A program made the position numbers and the translations under genes. Below, piece after piece: positions 37,708 through 49,264 of a DNA stretch of 64,000 bases. The notes under the pieces were generated by a model. The model was not told where the DNA came from and did no database searches. It saw nothing but the letters and a program-made list of their open reading frames with translations. The stretch's first letter is position 1. Every line of letters begins with the position of its first letter. The stretch is from Escallonia rubra (lineage: Eukaryota > Streptophyta > Magnoliopsida > Escalloniales > Escalloniaceae): positions 1 through 64,000 of the forward strand of contig JAVXUO010002686.1 of the NCBI GenBank assembly GCA_033065855.1, given 5' to 3'.

Positions 37708-40700
37708 TCATTCCTTCTTCTTGCCCCGTTTTTCAGTTTCTTCGTCAAGTCCAGGATGCTTCCTCTTCTTATTCTTCTTGCCATTGGCTTTCAGGCCTTC
37801 ACTCTGCAGATCAACATCCTCAGCTACTGCATGCTGCTTCTTTTTCTTCTTTCTCAGTTTTATCTCAGCATCTTGACTTACAGGTTCTGCAAAGCCAAAC
37901 GCATCATTTTGCAAGCCTGTCTCCTCTGCATCAGCCTTCTTCTTTTTCTTATTTGTCTTTTGGTCTTTCTTCTCGTCATTGGCAACAGGTGCCTCCTTTC
38001 CTGCTACTCCAATCTGAACCTTAATTGGGGTCATTGGTTCTTTTTGTCCGATAACAGAATCTGCTGAAGGATTGTAAGTCTGAAGCACAAATAAGTCAAG
38101 TATTAAAAGAAGATATGAGAGTAACATTGATATGTTTCTTTTTCTTTTTAAGCTAAAACAATCTATAATTACAAGGAGCAAGATGGATATGATATCTATC
38201 CAACGTCAGACATAATACAGACCTTTGCAGGAGTTATCAGTGCTCCCGCTCCCTTTTTGCGGTCCTTGTTGTACAACTCCATCTTAGGTTTGCCTTTCAC
38301 TGACCCAGCAGAACGACCTAGTTCTCTCCCTTCCAGATTCATTAACCGCAACTCGAGCTACAAAATACACAGAAAAATACTTACTGCGAAAGAGAGGATA
38401 AACAATTACAAGAATAGACTTTCCACTTTGTAATGCTCAATACAGTACCTTGGCTCGATTTTCTAACCCCATAGAATTGTCTTGGTCATCTCCAAAAGCG
38501 TCACAACGGACTGCCAATGCAGTTTTGGCAGCAAGAGATCGCGAAATTTTCCCCTTGTGTTTTGCAGAAGCCTGACCTATTAAAGACGCATGGTAGATGA
38601 GCCCAAATTTAGGGGTTGCATGCTTTTGCTTCAGAGCTCTGAAGAGCGCTTTTTCTGCACCAAGAATCTGAGTTGTACTCCCAGGCTGTTTTGCCAGATT
38701 CATCAAGCTGCCGGCATGGGCGATGAGCCGAGCACCAACAAGTTCTCCGACAAGGGCAGTAAGGTTTGGAGCAACAGCATGCATCCTACTTTTCAGATAA
38801 TCATACAGTTCTGCTCTCAACTTTGCAAGAGAAATAACCTGATCGCACTGTTCCACAATAATGTTAAGATCGAGCTCGCAAACTTCAGTTCCCATGGAAG
38901 TCATGGCTGCTTCTTTGAGTTGTATTTCCAACTCCTCTGACATTATCTGGGAATTTGAAATGAGCATCTATAAGCACCAAACACACAAAGCAATCCTTCC
39001 AAAGTAGGAATAAGAAAATTACTTTCTCAAAACCAAGTCTTTGTTATTTTTTACCATGACAAGCAATCCTCCGAAAGTAGGAAGAAGAATAGAAGATATT
39101 CGCATTTCAAGAAATACTTTCTGATAATTATCTTCCCAAAACCAAGTCTTGCTACGTCAAAACAAAAAGAGAAACCCCGCAATTCATGCTGTCTTCTTAA
39201 TTCAAGCCAAAGGATTCTCAAAGATATTTTCATATTTCATTTAATAATGACTAATGTTGCTGTAAGGATAGCTTCCCTGAAAATGGGTCAGAAAATGTAT
39301 CCATTTCCCAAATTGAGATTTTCTAAAGCATAGCGGCAATAAATAATGAAGGAGGACTATTTGGGAACAGAGCAAAGTTAAGGAAATCAGGCGGTGACAT
39401 GCATCCAAAGCCTACTGATAGCTGATATGACAGGCACAATGGAACCTACCTCAGAGAAATCAAGCTTGGCAGCATTTGTACGATCTCTCGTCATTTTCAC
39501 GGTCTTGGCATAAAGAATGTTGTCTTGTAAAATCTTTGCAAGCTCTGGAAAATGCCAACCGTACCATTCTCGAAGCCTCATTGCACTAATGTTGAGCTCT
39601 TTGTCAAGATCATCCATATTGCCAATGGCCTGAATGAGCATAATATCCACCTGGAGTAACATATATCAAATAATAAGAGTCAGAAGCCCAAACGAGAATA
39701 AATGTGGCCAGAAAAAAGAAAAAGAAGTATGATATAACTAGAAAAGTAGTCCACCTTATCAGGACTGAATTTTAACTTGTGTCTGGACATGCTGTGAGAT
39801 AAACCCAAACTCATTGGAGCCAGATCTTGAGGTCCAAGACCAGCTATGAGCTCCATCAATTGATGTCTGACCCCTCTCATCAGTTCCATGACAGCATTGT
39901 TGTGAACGCATTCAATTTTCTGTGAAGCATATGATGATATACATGACAAAACTATTATAGCCAAGGAAAAGAAAGTAGTCAAGCCAACTTGCCAAAATGT
40001 CATACCAGTTTATCCTGGATTGCCTTTCCAAGTTTAGTATCAGCCACAGCTAATGTTTCACCCTCGCAGTGAGCATGCAGAAACTTGCGCAGACCTTTGC
40101 TAGGCTTGCTATCAATCAACAAAGTAGTGGCCGCCAACGCCTCAGTTATGTTCTCGAACTTGGAGAAAGCTTTTAGCGTAACAACCTAAGAGTTAATCTC
40201 GGGCCAACCAATGGTTAGGATAAGGATGTAAGGGGGATCCCAAATGAAATGAGACTAATGACAGGGTGATCAGCCTATAATTAAATAGCATTTTGTTGAG
40301 GATGGAAAATAAGCACTGACCTATATACAAGTAAACTGTAATCGTTGGTCATTTCGTGCCTAGAGATTGGGAAGCCTAAGACGGACATTTTGATATATGA
40401 CAGAAAAGAAGAGAAAGCAGGAGTAAGAGCAGGAGACTGATATAACTTTGCTTTAAATAAGAAATAAAAAACACGTAAAAGCGACACATGCCATCTTTCT
40501 CTTTTTTTTTTTTGGTCCAATGCCATGATACAACTATATCCTTCGTACTTATCAAAAGAAATCTATATTTTGCAATACTCTGCGGGTTGTCCATGATTCA
40601 AATAGCACAACTGATTTTCAAAAGATATGAAAGGACTAGAAGAAGCCCATCAAGAATATATGCACCCCTATCATCATTGACACTTCTCAGAAATGGATGC

Positions 40701-43700
40701 ACAACAGCTTCTCTCCAATTTTATGGCAAAAGAGGAAACCAAGAAGGAAAAGAGAATACTTTGTGTTAATAACTACCAGCATAAAAGTAGATCCACCAAA
40801 AATGACAAAGAGATGCATTTATGGGAACATGTAAAAGCTCTGACCATACACGGTGTGCGTGCATAGCACGGGTGCGTGCTAGTAAAGATATGTAGAAAGT
40901 TAAAGTGAGAACTAAGAACAAAAGAGTGCAAAGATACATAAAATAAGTAGAAGCGTGAGAAAATTGTGTTCTTTCAGATAAGATACACAAATTAATGAAT
41001 GGAAGAAGTCCATTAGGCAACGATTCCCCCTTATCATCATTGACATTCCTCAGAAATTGGTGGACAACCTCTTCCGTCCAGTTTTATGGGAAAAGAGGAA
41101 ACCAAAAAGAAAAAGAAGATAATTTGTATTAATAACTACCTGCATAAAAATTGAAACACCAAAAAGAAGATGTGTTTATTGGAACAAGTAAAAGCTTTGA
41201 CCGTATATGCTATGCGTGCATAGCACAGGCACGAAGCTAGTAAAGATATGTAGCAGATTGAAAACTATTCACCAAACAAGAAGTTCCACGTAAACATTCA
41301 TGTTGGGCCAACGAACTAATGACAAGGTCATCAGCCTATAATTAGATAGCATTTGCTCAGCGCAAAAAATAAGCATTGACATATTTACAAATAATCTGTA
41401 AACAATAAGCAATGCTCTTTTCATGCCAAGAGATTAGGCAGTCTAAGATGTACATTCTGATAAAAATAATACTATAGAAGATAAAGTAGAAGTGAGAACT
41501 GAGAACAAGAGAGTGAAAGTTACTTTGCTGCAAATACGATACATAAAATATGTAACAGCAGGGGGAAATTGCTTTGTTTAAAATAAGAAACACATATTAC
41601 TAAAAGGAAGAAGTCCATTAGGCACAGATGCCCCCGCATCATCATTGAAACTCCTCAGATTTGGGTGCACAACCTGTTCTGTCCAATTTTTAATGGGAAA
41701 AGAAGAAATTGAAAAGGAAAAGAGGATACTTTGTGTTGCTCACTAGAAAGAAAACATGCATCATCATGGATACAACGAAAACAACAGAGGTATATTTATG
41801 GGAAAGTGAAAAACATCATCATGCATGCATGAGTACTAAGCTAGTAAATACATGTAGCACAAACATGAAAACCATTCACCCAAAAAAAGTAGCGCACAAG
41901 AGTATCCATAGCAGTAGAGTACTTGACCTTTCTAGCAGCATCGGACGTAGAAAACTCCTTCCACAAGTCCTGCAACACAGGATCATCACTATTAGTCCAT
42001 TCAAGCACCTTTTCCCTACCAAGATTACTCATGTTTACCCCTTCAATTCATAAATCAATAGATTCAGCCAAATGGCTAGCAGTTGATTGAGAAACAAATT
42101 TCAGAGGGCCAAATTGGCAGTGTAATTTTACAATAACACCACAGGTTACTCTCTTTCCGCATATACTCCTTTCAAATTTCAATGTTCTTGTTCCCCTTCC
42201 TAGAATAGAATTTGAGAATTCAAACGTTGACTTTACTCCATATTTTTACCCTAACTTCACTCGCTTAACAATAGTTGTTCTGTTTATAAGAATTAACTTT
42301 GATTTGATATTTAGGTCTTCGAATTATATCCTAGTACTCCACTTGACAATCAAAGAGGACAAAAATTACAAAACAAAGACTAGCTTTGTAAAGACAGAAT
42401 GCTAACGTAGAGAATACCTCAATTTTGGAGAGCTTGCCTTCATCTAGTAGTAGTTAAAAAAGGGCAAAGCCCGCCAGAGTCTCGAACAATACCAACATTA
42501 TACAGTATTTTTACCAAAAAGAACACCTAAGATGTTCACCTACGTAATTAACCATGGACTAACGTGAGAGTAAATAACAAGGTATTAAGGTTTTAGTAGA
42601 AGGATTTCAGTATATTAGTAGAAGGTTTTAGTAGAAGTTCATGAATGTGCCATCAGATCTCTTCCCTACAACCATGTATGTTCTGTGACATGTTGATTGT
42701 TAATGCACTGGTCAAATACATGAACAATCTAACACACGCAAGCCAATGTCATAGTAGAATATGAGATGGTGCACCGTCGAGTCTTGCCCTCCTTGTATTA
42801 TGTACTAATTAATCTGTGTTAGTGGGACAACCAAGTACATTAAATAAGCAATAGCCTAACAGGAAGCTGGCAAGTAGCTAAGGATCATACTAATGATAAG
42901 CTAATTGGGTTAGGACTAATACAACTATTATACTAATCAGTTTGATCTTTGCATGTAACAAAAAGCTGGCTATAAAAAATGTTTTGCTAAAGAATCATAC
43001 ACATTCCTTATTCAGCTAGCTTCAGCTTGCTTTGGAATATTTAAGTTACGCGTATGAAAATAAACTAATTTACTCCACACTCTTTTTATATAAATAATTA
43101 CTATCGTTTTTCTTGTAGGAGAAATGCTATTTCACGCTTTAGTTCGTAAATCTCACATTCATCTGCGACAAAAAAATTCCGTCACTAGTACATAGTGATA
43201 ACGAATAAGTTTGTTTCAACGCTGTTCCGCTTATAACGATGGTTGATGCTTGAATACCAGATACAACAAACATTCATCTCCTAAATATGTAGAGTAGACA
43301 ATACGTGAGTATTTCTTTGCTTTGCAGCTTTGCAATTATAAAAAGCCATAGAAACTACGCTAAATTACCATGAATTAAAACTGGTGACAGACAAGTAAAA
43401 TCCAGTTTCACTTCTTCACTTTATGGGGTGGTTGTAGCGAGTTGGAGCCAAACCAAAGCTCCAGAGTTCAGAGTATATATGTAACAGAGGGAGGGTAGAC
43501 AAAAGTAGCACACACACCATATTGCTCATACTGGTCCAGTCCAGTTCCATCCATTCATTTGATGCTGATGCCATGACTCGCCAACATCTGCTACTCCTCT
43601 CTCTCATCTTTTTTTCTGATCTTTATCCACCACCAAGATCTGCAACTTCAATTAACCGATTCGTTCCTTAAGCCTACAAGTACCAGCTGTACTTACACAC

Positions 43701-45180
43701 TTGCTACAATCCCACACCATTTCTTTCTGGGTTTGCTATCAAATCTTGTGGAATTTTATCACCAAGCTTTAGTCTCTGTGTGTTTCATGTGTAAGTGTGT
43801 ATACATTGAAGCTTTCATAACTCTTTATGTTCTCTTCACATGTGATCAAAGCACTAAAAGAAAGAACTTGGTATCATACTTTCTTAGTCTCCCTGCAAAT
43901 TCTGATGGGTTCTATATATATCATGACGTTATGTGGGTTATCATCCTCGTGTGTTTCTATGGTATACATATGGATAATATTTCCAATATAGATTAGATGT
44001 CTGTTGATGTTCTTATTCTTGGAATGTGTTCACGGCAGGATAGTTTCCTTTGTGTAGGCATCTCATGAATGAAGCTAGAATCGTATGAATTGGAGTCTCT
44101 TTCGATGACCACTGTTTTTTGAGACCTTGCTGTTGGAGTGACTGTGTTGGTGAAACCTATGGAAGTTGAAGAAAGGAAGTCTCCTTCAGGATATGGCAAA
44201 CTCCCTTGGGTATTCAAAGGCAGACAAATGATTCTTTACTGTCGGACTAACTTACGGTCTTTCCGAGATGACCTGTCTAACTGATTAACTCTTCTAAACA
44301 CAGTCATCTAGTTTTGTATAACGATTTGTTTGCTTTGTCAGGGCCCTATACCAGCTTCATCTCATGAAAGCAGAAACTGCCCGGGTGTTCATCCCCAAAA
44401 AGTTCAGATTGCTTGAAGCTTTTGGGTAGTTATAAACTGTAGTTACCATTTTACGTAATAAGGGGTGTTGGTGATTAGATATTTAGGATACTCATCTTCA
44501 ATTAACTAATAGGAGTTTGTACTTGTACTCTGTAAATACACCCTTAGTGGCGTCATTCTTGCCAGTTATGAACAGTCCAGCTGGAACCTTTGATGAGGTT
44601 GTCCGTTCTACTTTCTTATGTTGAACCACTCAATCAAATCAGTTATTTAAGACAATTGAATAGACTAGTATCATTTGGAACATGCTTGGTACAGAGAAAC
44701 GAGATAAATGTTTTGAGTTTGTTTATCTATCTACAAACATTAGGTGGCTTGATTTTCTTTCCGTTGTATTGTTCAGCTAGTGGTGATTGCAGGAACTGTA
44801 TGGAACTGAACCCTCCTACATCTTGTCCTACATCTTGTGCCTAAGTTTCCACCTGTATCATCTTGTTGTTTACTAAAGTAGTGCAACGTGATAGTGTTTA
44901 TGGGTTATGCTCCTCTCTTTTTTTTCGATTTTTCTGCTACAAAAGATAACCGGAATAACACGTCATTTAGTCAGACAGAACGGATCAGGATCCCGATCCT
45001 GATCCAGACAGAACTACTTGACAATCAAAGAGGACAACAATCACAATCACAAAACAAAGACTAGTTTTTTGTAGGAAAAAAAAATGGTAACATAGAGAAT
45101 ACCTCAACTTTGGAGAGCTTGCCTTCATCTAGTACTTTAAAAAGGGCAAACCCCGCCGGAGTCTCGAACAACACCAACAT
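37708..45180 (-). CDS. NOP58: NOP58 box C/D snoRNP core protein, 8 exons, exon 1 taken from the distal duplicate
   Basis: CDS complement(join(37708..38079, 38223..38357, 38449..38946, 39450..39650, 39755..39919, 40006..40185, 41928..41969, 45103..45180)), 556 aa (Arabidopsis about 533). Exon 1 encodes [20 protein letters not shown], the NOP5 N-terminal domain start; exons 2-4 finish it, exons 5-6 hold the Nop coiled-coil and RNP-binding domain, and exon 8 the lysine-rich KKX tail typical of NOP58/NOP5. With NOP56, fibrillarin and the 15.5K protein it builds box C/D snoRNPs that guide rRNA 2'-O-methylation in the nucleolus. Exons 2-8 are certain. Exon 1 is inferred: a nearer copy (42418-42498) has a stop codon, whereas the copy at 45103-45180 is intact and beside telo-box/site II motifs, giving a 3.1-kb intron 1. 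Confidence 0.85.
40255..41870. repeat. diverged direct repeats inside NOP58 intron 2
   Basis: A segment beginning ATCATCATTGA and containing TTTTATGG(C/G)AAAAGAGGAAACC and GCTAGTAAAGATATGTAG occurs at about 40670-40910, 41032-41260 and 41638-41860. A second segment (ATCAGCCTATAATTA to AAGATGTACATT-like) occurs at about 40268-40390 and 41330-41455. The pattern suggests tandem duplication of about 1.06 kb, followed by divergence. No coding content. Confidence 0.65.
42418..42498 (-). pseudogene. dead duplicate of NOP58 exon 1
   Basis: ATG at 42498 opens [14 protein letters not shown] and then hits TAA; the frame after it ([12 protein letters not shown]) and the donor GAG|GTATTC still match the intact exon at 45103-45180. 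The change is a net 3-bp gain that turns the lysine after FALF into a stop. A second change makes P to L. The exon sits closer to exon 2 than the good copy, so it could still be spliced into dead transcripts. Confidence 0.85.
44159..44843 (+). pseudogene. dead duplicate of NXD1 exons 1-4
   Basis: Exon 1 relic 44159-44223 ([21 protein letters not shown]), exon 2 relic 44342-44425, exon 3 relic 44536-44597 and exon 4 relic from 44777. Compared with the intact gene at 49265: the intron 1 donor GCAAGT is now ACAAAT; the exon 3 acceptor TGTAG is TGTAA; exon 3 has a 2-bp deletion; exon 4 has an insertion making an in-frame TGA-type break and has lost its donor. Exons 5-10 are absent because the duplication ended inside intron 4. 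It lies antisense inside the inferred NOP58 intron 1. Confidence 0.88.
44972..45014. repeat. palindrome between 10-bp direct repeats at the duplication junction
   Basis: CAGACAGAAC occurs at 44972-44981 and 45005-45014. Between them is a near-perfect palindrome with 11-bp arms (GGATCAGGATC at 44982-44992, its complement at 44995-45005). It stands exactly between the inner and outer units, which suggests a repair or insertion footprint at the junction. Confidence 0.75.
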
Positions 45181-45261
45181 TGTACGTTATGCTTTGCCAA
45201 AAGGAAGATGTTCACCAACGTGATTAACCAAGGATTATCGTGAGACTAAGCAACAGAGCAC

Positions 45262-45508
45262 TAGGGTTTTTACCCTCTCTTGCGCAGCGAGGAAATACAG
45301 AAGGGTTTTGGGAGGAATGAAAGATATTCAGGGTAAGAGGGGGTTTGTATATGGGGGGCTACAGAACGCGTGGGCTGCGTGTATTTTAGTAGAAGGGTTT
45401 TAGGTTTTTATTGGGCCGCGGGTCTTAACCGGCGTGCATTTTAGTAAACCCTAACCCTAATATACCCATCTACACAGCCTAAGAAGGGGCATGTTGCCAA
45501 GTGGCCCA
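45262..45508 (-). promoter_or_regulatory. candidate NOP58 promoter: telo-box and site II motifs
   Basis: Telo-box words: AAACCCTAACCCTAA at 45446-45460 and its complement TAGGGTTT at 45262-45269. Site II words (TGGGCC/T): 45371-45376, 45412-45417 and, as GGCCCA, 45503-45508. This combination is an established signature of plant ribosomal-protein and ribosome-biogenesis promoters. It lies 80-330 bp upstream of the intact NOP58 exon 1 and is absent upstream of the dead inner copy. Confidence 0.65.
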
Positions 45509-45529
45509 TGACCCAACCTTAAAAGGCCG

Positions 45530-47885
45530 GGCTTAAATTGGCCCGTGTTATCAGATGGGATCCTAAACCAACGTGCATGGAATCGAAAAAGTAAAGAAGA
45601 GCCAGAAAATTACATGGTTCTAATCGGCCCCAAAGATTTGCAATTAAAGGAATTGATCCGAAGAGTCGGAACCTGTAACCAGTCAATAGCAGAAAGCATC
45701 AGATCCGAGAGACGGTTGATGGGGTTGGAAGATGGTGTTTGTGGCGGTGGCGTCATATAGAGGAAGGCGAGTGCAGCGGCGGCGGAGAGCAAAGGCGGCG
45801 TGGCGATTGCAATATGGGAGCTCGAGGGTGGGAAAAAAGAGAGGTAGGTGAGAGGGTATCCTCCTCTCTCCCCCTCTTGCAGCTGTAGCTTTGGGTTGTG
45901 GCGTAACAGTCGATGTGGAGGTGGCACAAGGAATGCAATTCGAGTCAGATGCCAAGTGTGCTGATGTGGGACACTGCAAAAGATGGAGTAAGGCAGAGAT
46001 CAAGGATTTTCCAGACAAAGCCTGAGGGTGGCAGTGCTACGAGGGCAATGGCGCGAGTAAATACACGACAACAGTTTACGATCCAATGCTTACATCCAGA
46101 GTCTAGGTCATGTATGTTTATCTCTTTAGAATTCTAAGTGAATGTGAGAATGAGTTCTAAAAATATTCAACTTTCTGAATGAATTCTCAAGACCCCCATT
46201 TATAAAGGTTGGGATGATGTTATCAACTGACACGTGGCGCTCCCCGGGAGTGACACGTCACCGAGGGGTCCACAGGTGCCGGTGCTCCACGGACTGTCAT
46301 TCTCAAGACCTGGCAGCGGTGGGGAAGGCCCGGCGCCCAATTGCTAGGCGAACTAGGCACGATGCCCTCCAAAAACCTGCTCTCATCTCAGAGTGACTAG
46401 GGGGGTCATAATACCTAAGGATGTCGATGAAAGCCTCTAGTTCAGGAACACGTAGGCTAGTCACGCAAACACCATGGCAAAAATAATGTTCCGGAAGAGT
46501 CGCATATCCCACTGGTGAGTCATTGTGCTTGAGTACTCAAAGTGCGTCAATGTAGTATCCCAGAGGAGTCACCTACCCCACGGGCCGAGCTATCATCTTG
46601 AAAGAGTCGTCTATCTGGCGAAAAATGAGTTGAAGCACCGTGGTGGAGATAGTGTTTCGGAAGAGTCTTTTATCCTTGTGGGTGAATCCTTGTACTGGAG
46701 CACTCGGAGCACGCCAAGGTAATGTCGCGAAGGAGTTGCCTACCCGACGGGCCGAGGTAGCATCCTGGAAAAGCTGTCTACCTGGCGGAAGATGAGTCTT
46801 CATGCGGGAGCACTTGAGTTCCCTGACAGAGATAGTGTTACGGGGGAGTCCCCTATCCCTGTGGGTGAGTCCTTGTGTCGGAGCACTCGGAAAAATACAC
46901 CAAGGTAGCATCTCGAAGGAGTCGCCTACCCGACAAGCCGAGGTAGCATCCCAGAGAAGCCGTCTACCTGGCGGAAGGGGAGTCTTCATGCCGGAGCACT
47001 TAAAGCTCCCTAGCAGAGATAGTGTCCCGGAAGAGTCGCATATCCACGTGGGATGCTGCACACTCTGAGGAGTGGGTCGAAGCATGTGTCCACGACCTAG
47101 GCAAGATACGCATGATATGGTGAAAGGATGGACCAGTGCGGGGGGCGTGATAGTGTTACAGAGAGCCGAGGGGCGCGACTGTATCAGCGGCGCGACGAAG
47201 TGTGTGCGGAGATGGGCGTCGTGCCGGGGGCATGTGATGTGGAGTCGGCTCGGGCAACGGGGGTCGCGAAGTCGACGCGTAGGCGTGGACGACGGGCGTC
47301 ACAGAGACGTGTTGAGCCGGGGGCAGGTGATGCAGAGACAGCGCGTGGGCGACGGGGGTCACGGGATCAGTACGCGGGCGCGACGATGGGGGTCGCCGAG
47401 TTGGCATGTGGGGGCGGGCGACGGTAAGGCGCGCCGATTGGCGAATGTTTGGCCTCTGTGAGTCGCACCAAAATAAAATTTTAGCCCCAAAATCGTAAAA
47501 AAAAAAAGGCGCAAAACGCATGTAACTTGGGCATGCGCATTTTGACTTGTTGAAGGCGTTGACAAATTGACCGTTGACTGTATCGACATGTTGTGCAAAA
47601 TGGGACCCGGTGTGGGTCCATAGATGCAACCAAGATAAGTTGGGAACAGAGAGAGAAGCCGGAAACAAAACGCCTAAATTTTGGTTTGTGAGAATGACAT
47701 TCAACATTGAAAAAAGTACAGAAGACCATTAACAAGCATCCGTGGCCAATCTAAAGGAGAAAGTGAAAAAGGGTACGGAAGAAGAGGAAAGCTTCCCACT
47801 TTCAAGTCTTAACATACAAATAGACAATCATGGCGTGGGTTGATTAGAAAGGTGGTGGTTTGGTGCGCTTCTGTAACTTTTCTGC
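45530..47885. other. insert-like stretch present only in the outer unit
   Basis: GC-richer than its surroundings. Holds tandem repeats (46495-47035), CACGTG-containing DNA near 46231 and a GC-rich part (47100-47460). A TATA-like TTTATAAAGG at 46199-46208 may belong to a mobile element or LTR, but I could not find matching ends. Open frames across it (for example 170 codons on the minus strand) follow the repeats and were not called as genes. Confidence 0.5.
46495..47035. repeat. about 180-bp tandem repeats, three units
   Basis: Units start near 46497, 46665 and 46848, each with GGGTGAGTCCTTGTG-like, GGAGCACTCGG-like, CCTACCCGACGGGCCGAGGT-like and GTCTACCTGGCGGAAG-like words in the same order. 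Period is about 168-183 bp and copies are clearly diverged. This resembles internal repeats of a transposon or a small satellite; I do not recognise the family. Confidence 0.75.
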
Positions 47886-49264
47886 CCGGAAGAAGTTCAT
47901 GAATGTGCCGTGCCGTGCCGCAAGAACTCTCCCCCAGAACCATGTTTGTTCTGTGACAGTTCGACCGGTTCATGCACTGGCCAAATTCACGAACAACCCA
48001 TCACGTGCAAAGCCAGTTTCCATAGTAGAATAACGAGTTGGTGCACCCTCGAGTGTTGCCCTCCTTGCACTCTGTACTAATTAATCCGTGTTAGTGGGAC
48101 AGCCAAGTACAAAGCAGCTAAGGATCATTTTAATGATAAGTTAATTGGGTCAGGACAAATACAACTACTTTACTGATCAGTTTGGTCTTTGCACCCTAAC
48201 AAAAGCCGGCAATAAATAACTTTTTGTTAAACGTTGCATCATGTCCTAATCCATCAAAAAATGAACTAATTTACGCTATACTTTTTCTATACAAATAACA
48301 CAACCATCATTATATATTACGAAAATGTTAATTTCACATTTATTTGTCATTATTACTTTTCGTTACTGGTACACAGTGACAAGGGATACATAAGCTTCAA
48401 TACTTTAGCCAATATTCGTCTCCTAAATATGTAGAGTAGACACTATGCTGCCTGTACTAATTCTTTGCTTTGCAATCAGAAACAGTAAATAAAACTGTCC
48501 CTGAATTAAACTAGTCTCACAAAAGCAAAATACAGTTTAACTTCTTCACTCGATGGGATGGTTGTAGTGAGTTGGCGCCAAACCAAAGCTCCGGAAATAG
48601 TATATATATATATAGCAGAGGGAGGATAGACACAAGTAGCAAAACACACCATACTGCTCATACTGGTCCAGTCCGGTTCTATCCATTCATTTTGATGCTG
48701 ATGTCATGACTCTCACCAGCATTTCCTACTCCTCTCTCTCGTCATTTTTCTGATTTTTTTATCCACTCCCAAGATCTGCAAACTTATGTAACCGGTTCTC
48801 CTCAAGCCTACGAGTACAACTACTTACACAAATTGCTAAAATCCCACTCCATTTCTTTCTGGGTTTGCTATCAAATCTTGTGGAACTTATCGCCAAGCTT
48901 CAGTCGTCTCTGTAAGTTTCGTGTATTAGTGTAACTTTTAATGTTCTCTTCACATGTGATTGCAGCACTAAAAGATTGAACTTGGTATTGAACTTTATTA
49001 GTCTCCCTGCAAATTCTGATGGGTTTTGTTTATCATGATGGTATGCGGGTTTTAATCCTTATGCGTTTCTATGGTATAGATAATGTTTCCAATTTAGATT
49101 AGGTGTCTGTTGATGTTCCTATCCTGGGAATGTGTTCACGGCAGCGCTGTTTCCTTTGCGTAGGCATCTCATGAATGGAGCTAGAATCATATAAATTGGA
49201 GTCTCTTTCGATGACCATCGTTTTTTGACACCTTGCTGTTGGAGTGACCTTTGTCGGGAAACCT

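Larger units (their letters stand above)
42341..44971. repeat. inner unit of the NOP58-NXD1 tandem duplication
   Basis: Starts at ACTTGACAATCAAAGAGGAC and matches the outer unit that starts at 45016, with the same order of parts: NOP58 exon 1, divergent intergenic DNA, NXD1 exons 1-4. It lacks most of the 45270-47885 stretch found in the outer unit; a deletion between AGTAGAAG-like words would explain this. Both genes in this unit are broken. Ends are accurate to perhaps 20 bp. Confidence 0.85.

Noticed and set aside
37708-42032. Search for intronic C/D snoRNAs in NOP58
   Set aside because: TGATGA and CTGA words occur but never in the right spacing with terminal pairing.
43993-44217. 74-codon minus-strand frame, also present at 49099-49323
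   Set aside because: It appears twice only because the region is duplicated; it is antisense to NXD1 exon 1 and its leader.
46573-47085. 170-codon minus-strand frame
   Set aside because: It spans the 180-bp tandem repeats; the long frame is a by-product of GC-rich repeats with period divisible by three in places.
47156-47707. 183-codon minus-strand frame, proline- and histidine-rich
   Set aside because: GC-rich low-complexity DNA with overlapping frames on the other strand; no recognisable domain or start context.
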